Assembly: GCF_016464375.1 (NCBI RefSeq)
Contig: NZ_JADDIU010000008.1
Coordinates: 62,001-126,000 of the forward strand
Length of the DNA: 64,000 bases
Direction: 5' to 3'
Origin: Bacillus renqingensis
Lineage (GTDB): Bacteria > Bacillota > Bacilli > Bacillales > Cytobacillaceae
The position numbers and the translations under genes are program-made. How positions within the stretch are numbered: the first letter of the stretch is position 1; every line of letters begins with the position of its first letter. Below, in pieces: positions 54,126 through 62,900 of the stretch. Below the pieces are notes generated by a model that saw only the letters and a list, made by a program, of their open reading frames with translations, was not told where the DNA came from and did no database searches.

Positions 54126-54332
54126 TAATAAAGAAATTGTATTAATGAATGTGACAGAGAGATGCTTTAATTGAGGTAAGAACTTCTTAGTGATTATTTC
54201 CCAAGCTCTCTCTGACGATTTCTAATATTTATTGATAACCCTTTGGTATGGAGACCGAATAACACAACACGCTTATTAAAAATTGTATTGTAAACGATAA
54301 GATTATTTGTAATAAATGTTGGAGGTGTTTTT

Positions 54333-55052
54333 TTGAGAAACCAAATTGAATTTGAAGTGTATGGAAACTATGGCTTGTTCACAGACCCTTTAACAAAAAT
54401 TGGTGGGGAAAAGATGTCTTATCAAATCCCAACCTACCAAAGCTTAAAAGGGATTGTAGAGTCTATTTATTGGAAACCGACGATTATTTGGATTATTGAC
54501 GAAGTACGGGTAATGAACGTAATTCAAACAGAGTCGAAAGGGATTCGGCCAATTGAGTATAGTGGCGGGAACACATTAGCATATTACACATATTTAAGAG
54601 ATGTAAAATATCAGGTTCGTGCACATTTTATTTTTAATATGAATAGAAAGGATTTATCATTTGATCGTAATGAACATAAACACCACAATATTGCTAAAAG
54701 GGCTGTTGCAGCAGGTGGAAGAAGGGATATATTTTTAGGCTCTAGAGAATGTCAGGGTTACGTAGAGTCTTGTACTTTTGGGGAAGGAAAAAGCTACTAT
54801 GATGAAATACCTGAAATTGATTTTGGAGTAATGGTTCATGGAATTAATTATCCTGATGAAACAGGGCGGGATTATTTAGAAACTAGGTTGTGGAGACCTG
54901 TTATGAAAAATGGAATTATCCAATTTATTCGCCCGGACGAGTGTACCTTAATTCGGCAAGTTGGTGAATTTTCGCCAAAGCAATTTAATCATTCTAATAT
55001 GCAACCTGTGGAGGAGTTATACGAAGAAATAATAAAAGAGGGGGGTGATTAA
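54333..55052 (+). CDS. cas5c: Cas5c (Cas5d), crRNA endonuclease of type I-C
   Basis: A 239-residue RAMP protein. Type I-C lacks Cas6, and Cas5c cuts the repeat RNA and holds the 5' handle. The start region [20 protein letters not shown] and the catalytic-region residues around [19 protein letters not shown] and [15 protein letters not shown] fit the family; the late REFSP-like VGEFSPKQF is present. TTG start after TTGGAGGTG. First gene of the cas5-cas2 operon; cas8c starts next to its stop. Confidence 0.95.
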   Translation: MRNQIEFEVYGNYGLFTDPLTKIGGEKMSYQIPTYQSLKGIVESIYWKPTIIWIIDEVRVMNVIQTESKGIRPIEYSGGNTLAYYTYLRDVKYQVRAHFIFNMNRKDLSFDRNEHKHHNIAKRAVAAGGRRDIFLGSRECQGYVESCTFGEGKSYYDEIPEIDFGVMVHGINYPDETGRDYLETRLWRPVMKNGIIQFIRPDECTLIRQVGEFSPKQFNHSNMQPVEELYEEIIKEGGD

Positions 55053-56942
55053 GTGACTTGGTTAAAAAATTTATTTGAAACATATGAAAATAACAAACAG
55101 TTAATAGGTGAATTCGCGATTAATAAATACGATCAAGAATATGCGCTTATTCCTTTATCACATACGACCCAAAGTGCACAGATTGAAGTTATATTAGGTA
55201 TGAAGGGTAATTTTATTTCGGCTAAAGTTGTCGATAAGAGTGATGCCAGTACGATTATTCCTTGTACTGAGGCTTCAGCTAATAGAACAAGTGCACCTGT
55301 CCCACATCCATTATGCGATAAACTTGTCTATGTTGCAGGAGATTATATTAAGTATGGAGGAGCTGCAAAGAAAGGAAACCCTCATGCAGATTATATGAAG
55401 CAATTAAAGAAATGGTGTGATTCTGAGTATGCTCATCCAAAGGTTAAAAGTGTATATGAATACTTAACAAAAGGAAGACTCATAGAAGATCTTATTAACG
55501 AAAAAATTATATACATTGATGAAAATCAGCACTTTATCGATAAATGGGATAAAGATATTGAGAAGAAATATGGAGAAAAACCAGAGATTTTTAAAGTGAT
55601 TTCTTCTAAACAATATGATGCTTTTGTTCGTTTTTCAGTAAATAAAATAGGGGATCCTGAATCTAGACTTTGGAGAGACAAGTCTGTACATGATTCATTT
55701 ATTCATTTTTATGAGAGTACTCTTCAAGATAATGATTTATGTTACGTTACAGGTAAACAATTTCCCGCGACTGAAAGACATGCTTCTAGAATCCGCTATT
55801 CAGCAGATATGGCGAAGTTGATATCTGCCAACGATACAACCGGATTTACCTTTCGAGGTCGTTTTAAAAACAGTAAAGATGCCGTATCAATTAGTTATGA
55901 AGTATCACAAAAAGCCCACAATGCATTAAAATGGTTGATTGCTAAGCAAGGATATTCAATTGATGGAAAAGTCTTTCTTGTGTGGGGGACAGAGAAGCCT
56001 AAGATGCCCTCTCCATTCGAAGATACATTGGGCTTGTATATGGATGCAGAAACTGAGGCATTAGGTGATGTTACCCATAGAGAGTTTTCTGAGCAAATTA
56101 AAAAGGCTATAGGTGGCTATAGACACGATTTAAATTACAAATCGGATGTTAACATTATGATTATAGATGCAGCAACGCCTGGACGGATGTCCATTGTCTA
56201 TTATCGAGATATGGATGCAGATCTATTTTTGAATCGATTGGAATCTTGGCATAAGACTTGTTATTGGTTACATCGTTACCAAAAAGATTCAGATAAAAAA
56301 ACAATCATTTTTACGGGTGCTCCGGCAACAAAGGATATTGCTTTTGCGGCCTATGGGTCTAGAGCAAGTAATGAAGTAGTAAAAGGTCTTGTAGAAAGAA
56401 TGTTACCGTCCATTATTGATGAAAGACCGATTCCAATTGATATTGTCAGAAGTGCTTTTATTAGAGCTTCAAATCCTGAAGCAATGGAAGAGTGGGAATG
56501 GGAAAAGACCCTAAGTATTACATGTGCATTGATTAATAAAACATATAAGAAGGAGGGCTTAAAGGTGGCATTAGATGTAAGTAACGATAATCGTGATTAT
56601 TTATTCGGAAGGATGCTGGCAATCGCTGATGTAATGGAAAGGCGTGCCCTTGATAAAAGCGAGATACGGGCTACTAACGCTATTCGCTACATGAATGCTT
56701 TTGCTAGACACCCATTTAGGACTTGGAATATTATTCAATCCAGTTTGCAACCATACCAAGCTAAACTAGGAACTCAGTTGAATTTCTACAATAATTTATT
56801 AGATGAAGTGGGTTCCAAAATGGATCCTCAAAAATTTAATGATGAACCGCTTACTGGTATGTATCTTCTTGGTTTTTATAGTCAGAGGCATGAGCTATAT
56901 AAAAGCAAAAAAGATAAAGAAACTGAAAAGGGAGAGAGATAA
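55053..56942 (+). CDS. cas8c: Cas8c (Csd1), Cascade large subunit
   Basis: A 629-residue type I-C large subunit that reads the PAM and anchors the complex. It begins MTWLKNLFETYENNKQLIGE and contains the family segments CYVTGKQFPATERHASRIRY, ALKWLIAKQGYSIDGKVFLV and MNAFARHPFRTWNIIQSSLQ. Length is normal for Csd1. A shorter Cas11c is often translated from within cas8c in this subtype and may be here too. GTG start directly after the cas5c stop. Confidence 0.95.
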   Translation: MTWLKNLFETYENNKQLIGEFAINKYDQEYALIPLSHTTQSAQIEVILGMKGNFISAKVVDKSDASTIIPCTEASANRTSAPVPHPLCDKLVYVAGDYIKYGGAAKKGNPHADYMKQLKKWCDSEYAHPKVKSVYEYLTKGRLIEDLINEKIIYIDENQHFIDKWDKDIEKKYGEKPEIFKVISSKQYDAFVRFSVNKIGDPESRLWRDKSVHDSFIHFYESTLQDNDLCYVTGKQFPATERHASRIRYSADMAKLISANDTTGFTFRGRFKNSKDAVSISYEVSQKAHNALKWLIAKQGYSIDGKVFLVWGTEKPKMPSPFEDTLGLYMDAETEALGDVTHREFSEQIKKAIGGYRHDLNYKSDVNIMIIDAATPGRMSIVYYRDMDADLFLNRLESWHKTCYWLHRYQKDSDKKTIIFTGAPATKDIAFAAYGSRASNEVVKGLVERMLPSIIDERPIPIDIVRSAFIRASNPEAMEEWEWEKTLSITCALINKTYKKEGLKVALDVSNDNRDYLFGRMLAIADVMERRALDKSEIRATNAIRYMNAFARHPFRTWNIIQSSLQPYQAKLGTQLNFYNNLLDEVGSKMDPQKFNDEPLTGMYLLGFYSQRHELYKSKKDKETEKGER

Positions 56943-57806
56943 ATGAGCACTTTAGACCACAAAATTGACTTTGCAGTAGTGTTATCTGTTCAAAATGCAA
57001 ACCCAAATGGAGATCCACTAAATGGAAATCGTCCGAGGCAAAATTATGATGGACATGGTGAAATATCGGATGTTTGTCTAAAAAGAAAAATTCGAAATCG
57101 TTTACAGGATATGGGTGAATCTATTCTTGTTCAATCAGATGAAAGAAGAGATGATGGATTTCGCAGCATAAAGGACCGTGTAGATAGTAATGAAGAATTG
57201 CTGAAATATTCCAAAGGAAAAACAAAAGATAATTTTCTTTATGCAAAAATAGCTTGTGAATCATGGATGGATGTTCGAAGCTTTGGACAAGTATTTGCTT
57301 TTAGTGGCTCAGAAATATCTATAGGTATAAGAGGACCGGTTTCAATTCACTCTGCTGTTAGCCTTTCTCCCATTGATATCAGTAGCATGCAAATTACTAA
57401 AAGTGTGAATTCTGTTACAAATAAAAAAGATCCTGATAAAAAGACCTCCGATACAATGGGAATGAAACATCGTGTGGATTTTGGAGTCTATGTGTTTTAT
57501 GGAAGTATCAATACACAATTAGCAGAAAAAACAGGATTTACTAATAAGGATGCAGAGAAAATTAAACAAGCGTTAATTACTTTGTTTGAAAATGACACAT
57601 CATCTGCTAGACCTGATGGAAGTATGGAAGTGAATAAAGTATTCTGGTGGGAACATAATTCAAAATTAGGTCAGTATTCATCTGCAAAAGTACATCGATC
57701 ATTAGAAATTAAACCTGAAATAGAAAAACCAAAATCAATAGAAGATTATACGATTGTTGTAAACGAGTTAGAAGGTTTAAAGGTCGAGATAATCGATGGA
57801 CTTTAA
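56943..57806 (+). CDS. cas7c: Cas7c (Csd2), Cascade backbone subunit
   Basis: A 287-residue RAMP that polymerises along the crRNA spacer. The signature VLSVQNANPNGDPLNGNRPR lies near the start, and FGQVFAFSGSEISIGIRGPV, SVTNKKDPDKKTSDTMGMKH and VDFGVYVFYGSI follow as in Csd2. It starts one base after the cas8c stop and overlaps cas4 by 11 bp. Its binding creates the every-sixth-base kink relevant to the guide-target match at 53879-53894. Confidence 0.96.
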   Translation: MSTLDHKIDFAVVLSVQNANPNGDPLNGNRPRQNYDGHGEISDVCLKRKIRNRLQDMGESILVQSDERRDDGFRSIKDRVDSNEELLKYSKGKTKDNFLYAKIACESWMDVRSFGQVFAFSGSEISIGIRGPVSIHSAVSLSPIDISSMQITKSVNSVTNKKDPDKKTSDTMGMKHRVDFGVYVFYGSINTQLAEKTGFTNKDAEKIKQALITLFENDTSSARPDGSMEVNKVFWWEHNSKLGQYSSAKVHRSLEIKPEIEKPKSIEDYTIVVNELEGLKVEIIDGL

Positions 57807-58455
57807 TGAAGAGGACAGTTATCTAATGCTGTCTGGTATTCAGCACTTTCAATTTTGTAAACGACAGTGGGCGCTCATCCACATTGAACAGCAATGGGAA
57901 GAAAATGTTAGAACGGTTGAAGGTCAGTATCTCCATCAAAAGGCTGACCAGCCGTTTATTCGAGAGAAGCGTGGAGAGAAACTTATTGTTCGAGCGATGC
58001 CTGTAAAGTCAAATGAACTTAAAATTACCGGTATTTGTGATGTGGTAGAGTTCATACAGGACCATAATGGTGTTGAGATTGAAGGTGCCAAAGGAAAATT
58101 TACAGCCTGCCCGATTGAATATAAACGTGGAAAACCAAAGGTTACTGACGCAGATATTTTGCAATTAACCGCACAAGCATTATGTTTAGAAGAAATGCTG
58201 CTCTGTGAAATTAGTAAAGGTTATATGTTTTATAATGAAATAAAACGCAGAGAGGAAGTACATCTAACAGTTGATCTTAAAAATAAGGTAAGGGAAATTA
58301 CTGCTGAAATGCAAGATTATTATAATCGCAGGCATACACCTAAGGTTAAAACAGGGTCATTTTGTAAAAATTGCTCCCTTCAACATATTTGTTTACCAGA
58401 ATTAATGAATAAGCGTTCTGTTAAAAGTTATATTGAAGGGAGAATTTGCGAATGA
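57796..58455 (+). CDS. cas4: Cas4 exonuclease, spacer-adaptation factor
   Basis: A 219-residue RecB-like nuclease with an iron-sulfur cluster: Cys21 in FQFCKRQWAL and the C-terminal triple CKNCSLQHIC. The nuclease core includes ITGICDVVEF (Asp) and CPIEYKRGKP (Glu, Lys) with QLTAQALCLEEM. Cas4 trims prespacers and ensures correct PAM and orientation with Cas1-Cas2. ATGA overlap with cas1. Confidence 0.95.
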   Translation: MDFNEEDSYLMLSGIQHFQFCKRQWALIHIEQQWEENVRTVEGQYLHQKADQPFIREKRGEKLIVRAMPVKSNELKITGICDVVEFIQDHNGVEIEGAKGKFTACPIEYKRGKPKVTDADILQLTAQALCLEEMLLCEISKGYMFYNEIKRREEVHLTVDLKNKVREITAEMQDYYNRRHTPKVKTGSFCKNCSLQHICLPELMNKRSVKSYIEGRICE

Positions 58456-59483
58456 AGAAGCTGTTGAATACTTTATTTATCAATCAACCTGATGTCTATT
58501 TATCACTAGATGGGGATAATATTGTTCTTCTTAAGGAAGAAGAGAAGTTAGGCCGGCTACCGCTACATAATTTGGAATCAATTGTATCCTTTGGTTATAC
58601 GGGCGCCAGTCCAGCATTAATGGGTTATTGTGCGGATAGAAATATTTCACTAGTATTTTTTACGATGAATGGACGGTTCCTTGCCAGGGTAATTGGGGAA
58701 AGCAGGGGAAATGTCGTTCTTAGAAAAAAACAATATCGGGTATCAGATGACGAGCAAATGTCGGCTAAGGTTGCCCGTAACTTTATAGTAGGTAAGATTT
58801 ACAATAATAAATGGATTATCGAGAGAATGACAAGGGACTATCCATTGCGGGTGAACGTAGCTCAATTTAAAGAAATTTCTCAGCAGTTATCTTCCCTTAT
58901 TCTAGAGGTCAGGGAATGTGAGGATTTAGAAAGGTTAAGAGGATTAGAAGGTCAGGCAGCTATTAGTTATAATAAGTTATTTGATCAAATGATATTGCAA
59001 CAAAAGGAGGACTTCTATTTTCATTTTCGTTCCCGCAGACCTCCATTAGATAATGTGAATGCCATGCTTTCGTTTGCTTACACATTATTAGCAAATGATA
59101 TGGCATCCGCACTGGAGGGAGTAGGCCTTGATGCATATGTTGGTTTCTTACATCGTGATAGGCCGGGTAGAGCATCATTAGCTTTAGATGTGATGGAAGA
59201 ATTACGGGGTGTCTATGTAGATAGGTTTGTTTTGTCATTAATCAATAAGAGGGTTGTCAGTAAAGATGATTTTCTTAAAAAGGAAAATGGCGCGGTTATC
59301 ATGACGGATGATGCCCGTAAAAAGTTTTTGACGGCGTGGCAAAATAAAAAACAAGAAAAGATCACACACCCTTTTCTAGGTGAAAAAATAGCATGGGGAT
59401 TAGTACCGCATGCACAGGCGTTATTGTTGGCTCGTTACTTGCGAAATGATTTAGATGAATACCCACCATTTTTATGGAAGTAG
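58452..59483 (+). CDS. cas1: Cas1 integrase (type I-C)
   Basis: A 343-residue Cas1. Active-site residues lie in LRGLEGQAAISYNKLFDQM (Glu), VGFLHRDRPGRASLALDVME (His, and the metal-binding Asp/Glu stretch that follows). It inserts new spacers at the leader end together with Cas2. ATG 58452 is chosen because it overlaps the cas4 stop as ATGA; the TTG at 58446 is a less likely start. Confidence 0.96.
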   Translation: MKKLLNTLFINQPDVYLSLDGDNIVLLKEEEKLGRLPLHNLESIVSFGYTGASPALMGYCADRNISLVFFTMNGRFLARVIGESRGNVVLRKKQYRVSDDEQMSAKVARNFIVGKIYNNKWIIERMTRDYPLRVNVAQFKEISQQLSSLILEVRECEDLERLRGLEGQAAISYNKLFDQMILQQKEDFYFHFRSRRPPLDNVNAMLSFAYTLLANDMASALEGVGLDAYVGFLHRDRPGRASLALDVMEELRGVYVDRFVLSLINKRVVSKDDFLKKENGAVIMTDDARKKFLTAWQNKKQEKITHPFLGEKIAWGLVPHAQALLLARYLRNDLDEYPPFLWK

Positions 59484-59492
59484 GTGTTTCAT

Positions 59493-59783
59493 TTGTTAGT
59501 ATTAATTACCTATGATGTAAGCACTGTTAGCAGTGGAGGACAAAGAAGACTGAGAAAAGTATCGAAGGAATGCCAAAATTTTGGTCAGCGAGTGCAAAAT
59601 TCCGTCTTTGAATGTATTGTAGATGCAACGCAATTTACTGTTTTAAAACAAAGACTTACTGATATTATTGATAAGGATCATGATAGTCTTAGATTTTATC
59701 AGCTTGGTAATAATTATAAGACAAAAGTTGAGCATATCGGTGTAAAGGAATCTATCGATTTAGAGGCTCCTTTGATTTTTTAG
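59493..59783 (+). CDS. cas2: Cas2 adaptation subunit
   Basis: A 96-residue ferredoxin-fold protein. MLVLITYDVST is the standard type I-C Cas2 start and QNFGQRVQNSVFECIVDATQ follows. TTG 59493 is preferred over GTG 59484 because AAGTAGGTG is correctly spaced for it and family members begin here. Last cas gene; the CRISPR leader follows. Confidence 0.93.
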   Translation: MLVLITYDVSTVSSGGQRRLRKVSKECQNFGQRVQNSVFECIVDATQFTVLKQRLTDIIDKDHDSLRFYQLGNNYKTKVEHIGVKESIDLEAPLIF

Positions 59784-59950
59784 TGCGAATGTATAGCGCA
59801 CATGGATTTCCAGCACCTTTCGCACCTAAATTTACTGTCTTTGATTGTTATGTTTTGTCGATTTATGTAATAGTTCTTTAATTTTTAAAGAAAATGGCGG
59901 ATTTTTAATCAAAAACCACCCTTTTTAATTGTTTTTGATTGAAAATCGCT
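59784..59950 (+). promoter_or_regulatory. CRISPR leader
   Basis: An A/T-rich 167-bp leader between cas2 and the first repeat. It starts with the perfect inverted repeat GTGCGAA (59783-59789) / TTCGCAC (59819-59825), which resembles I-C leaders I know, and ends with GGCGGATTTTTAATCAAAAA and T-rich sequence. It should hold the array promoter and the integration signals. Confidence 0.8.
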
Positions 59951-62900
59951 GTCGCACTCCTCGTGAGTGCGTGGATTGAAATCAGAAATACCGTTTACTT
60001 TACCTTTATCGGTATAGTCGCACTCCTCGTGAGTGCGTGGATTGAAATAAGTGTTTATGCAACGAAAAACTCCTATTATCCAGTCGCACTCCTCGTGAGT
60101 GCGTGGATTGAAATCAGAAATACCGTTTACTTTACCTTTATCGGTATAGTCGCACTCCTCGTGAGTGCGTGGATTGAAATCCGATATGTTGATACTTCGG
60201 GTTTAGGCACTGAAGTCGCACTCCTCGTGAGTGCGTGGATTGAAATTCTTTGGTAACTTGGTAAATATCCTTCGTTTTCGTCGCACTCCTCGTGAGTGCG
60301 TGGATTGAAATACTCCACCCAACAAATTGGTTTGCTTCATCAGACGTCGCACTCCTCGTGAGTGCGTGGATTGAAATACTCCACCCAACAACGTGGTTTG
60401 CGTCATCAGACGTCGCACTCCTCGTGAGTGCGGGGATTGAAATTCCACGCACCCAATCCTCAAGAGCTTCTTTACATGTCGCACTCCTCGTGAGTGCGTG
60501 GATTGAAATTCCACGCACCCAATCCTCAAGAGCTTCTTTACATGTCGCACTCCTCGTGAGTGCGTGGATTGAAATACTCAACAAATAAAGGTCATGAAAT
60601 TAGGGTTGAGTCGCACTCCTCGTGAGTGCGTGGATTGAAATTGGTGATGTTACACAAATTGCAATAGCCTTCACAGGTCGCACTCCGCGTGAGTGCGTGG
60701 ATTGAAATACTCAACAAATAAAGGTCATGAAATTAGGGTTGAGTCGCACTCCTCGTGAGTGCGTGGATTGAAATTGGTGATGTTACACAAATTGCAATAG
60801 CCTTCACAGGTCGCACTCCTCGTGAGTGCGTGGATTGAAATAATTCGATCTAAACGTGCTTTACTTGCAGATACAGTCGCACTCCTCGTGAGTGCGTGGA
60901 TTGAAATAACATTTTAGGCTTAAAAGTAAAAGACAACCTAGGTCGCACTCCTCGTGAGTGCGTGGATTGAAATATGGTATCTATACCTCCTGATTCATTT
61001 GATAACGTCGCACTCCTCGTGAGTGCGTGGATTGAAATTTTGCCCATCCGGGCATGCGCTCCAGCACATCGTGTCGCACTCCTCGTGAGTGCGTGGATTG
61101 AAATGTCAGCTGGAGCGGTGCGGGATAAAGGGGCAAGCAGTCGCACTCCTCGTGAGTGCGTGGATTGAAATTTTGCCCATCCGGGCATGCGCGCCAGCAC
61201 ATCGTGTCGCACTCCTCGTGAGTGCGTGGATTGAAATCTCAAATCCACCTACCAAAACCTTAAACTCCACTGGTCGCACTCCTCGTGAGTGCGTGGATTG
61301 AAATCTCTAATCCACCTACCAAATCCTTAAACTCCACTGGTCGCACTCCTCGTGAGTGCGTGGATTGAAATCTCTAATCCACCTACCAAATCCTTAAACT
61401 CCACTGGTCGCACTCCTCGTGAGTGCGTGGATTGAAATGTCAGCTGTAGCGGTGCGGGATAAAGGGGCAAGCAGTCGCACTCCTCGTGAGTGCGTGGATT
61501 GAAATCACCAACCTTGCTACTATCGTGATAAATTGCTTGTTGTCGCACTCCTCGTGAGTGCGTGGATTGAAATTGTTAAATCTAATTTTAGATCATATAC
61601 TTGGGCAGGTCGCACTCCTCGTGAGTGCGTGGATTGAAATCACCAACCTAGCTACTATCGTGATAAATTGCTTGTTGTCGCACTCCTCGTGAGTGCGTGG
61701 ATTGAACTTGTTAAATCTAATCTAAGATCATATACTTGGGCAGGTCGCACTCCTCGTGAGTGCGTGGATTGAAATCTATAGCGGTGATTGACCATGAAGA
61801 ATGAAGATGGTCGCACTCCTCGTGAGTGCGTGGATTGAAATGTAAGTCTCCCGTATTGACTCGTGGGGGCTTATAGTCGCACTCCTCGTGAGTGCGTGGA
61901 TTGAAATTCTTTACCAAACTGCTTAATAACCCTCTTAGCTGTTGTCGCACTCCTCGTGAGTGCGTGGATTGAAATGTAAGTCTCCCGTATTGACTCGTGG
62001 GGGCTTATAGTCGCACTCCTCGAGAGTGCGTGGATTGAAATTCTTTACCAATCTGCTTAATAACCCTCTTAGCTGTTGTCGCACTCCTCGTGAGTGCGTG
62101 GATTGAAATCCCAGTTACTACACGAGTTTGGTTTGTTTGATTTGGTCGCACTCCTCGTGAGTGCGTGGATTGAAATCCCAGATACTACACGAGTTTGGTT
62201 TGTTTGAGTTGGTCGCACTCCTCGTGAGTGCGGGGATTGAAATATTGCTTGGTACTTCTTCACGCTAGTCTTGGACAGTCGCACTCCTCGTGAGTGCGTG
62301 GATTGAAATATGGCTTGGTACTTCTTCACGCTAGTCTTGGACAGTCGCACTCCTCGTGAGTGCGTGGATTGAAATATTCTGTCGCCGATTTTTGTGAGGC
62401 GGGTTCCTGGTCGCACTCCTCGTGAGTGCGTGGATTGAAATCGTTGCCGGCGCCCCCGCCTGCTCGCCGAAGTCCTGTCGCACTCCTCGTGAGTGCGTGG
62501 ATTGAAATTAATTCATCCAAAAAATCGTTGTCCAAAACCATCGTCGCACTCCTCGTGAGTGCGGGGATTGAAATCGGCGATTGCCAGCTAATGAGCCCCC
62601 GACAAAACGTCGCACTCCTCGTGAGTGCGTGGATTGAAATCGGCGATTGCCAGCTAATGAGCCCCCGACAAAACGTCGCACTCCTCGTGAGTGCGTGGAT
62701 TGAAATTTCTTCCTCCAAAAAATCGTTGTCCAAAACCATCGTCGCACTCCTCGTGAGTGCGTGGATTGAAATTATAGACTCGGTGAGGTACTCACTCAAT
62801 GACGAAGTCGCACTCCTCGTGAGTGCGTGGATTGAAATCCTTTCCAATTCCTCGTCCATGAATTGATGGTGGGGTCGCACTCCTCGTGAGTGCGTGGATT

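Noticed and set aside
54206-54232. Second possible pseudo-spacer target (TTC followed by TAATATTTATTG) upstream of cas5c
   Set aside because: Only about 7 of the first 11 positions agree and the mismatches are not at positions 6 and 12, much weaker than the site at 53879-53894.
53925-54240. Intact IS3-family insertion sequence between cas3 and cas5c
   Set aside because: Only an OrfA-like N-terminus is present; there is no OrfB, no full-length OrfA and no clear pair of terminal inverted repeats with target duplication.
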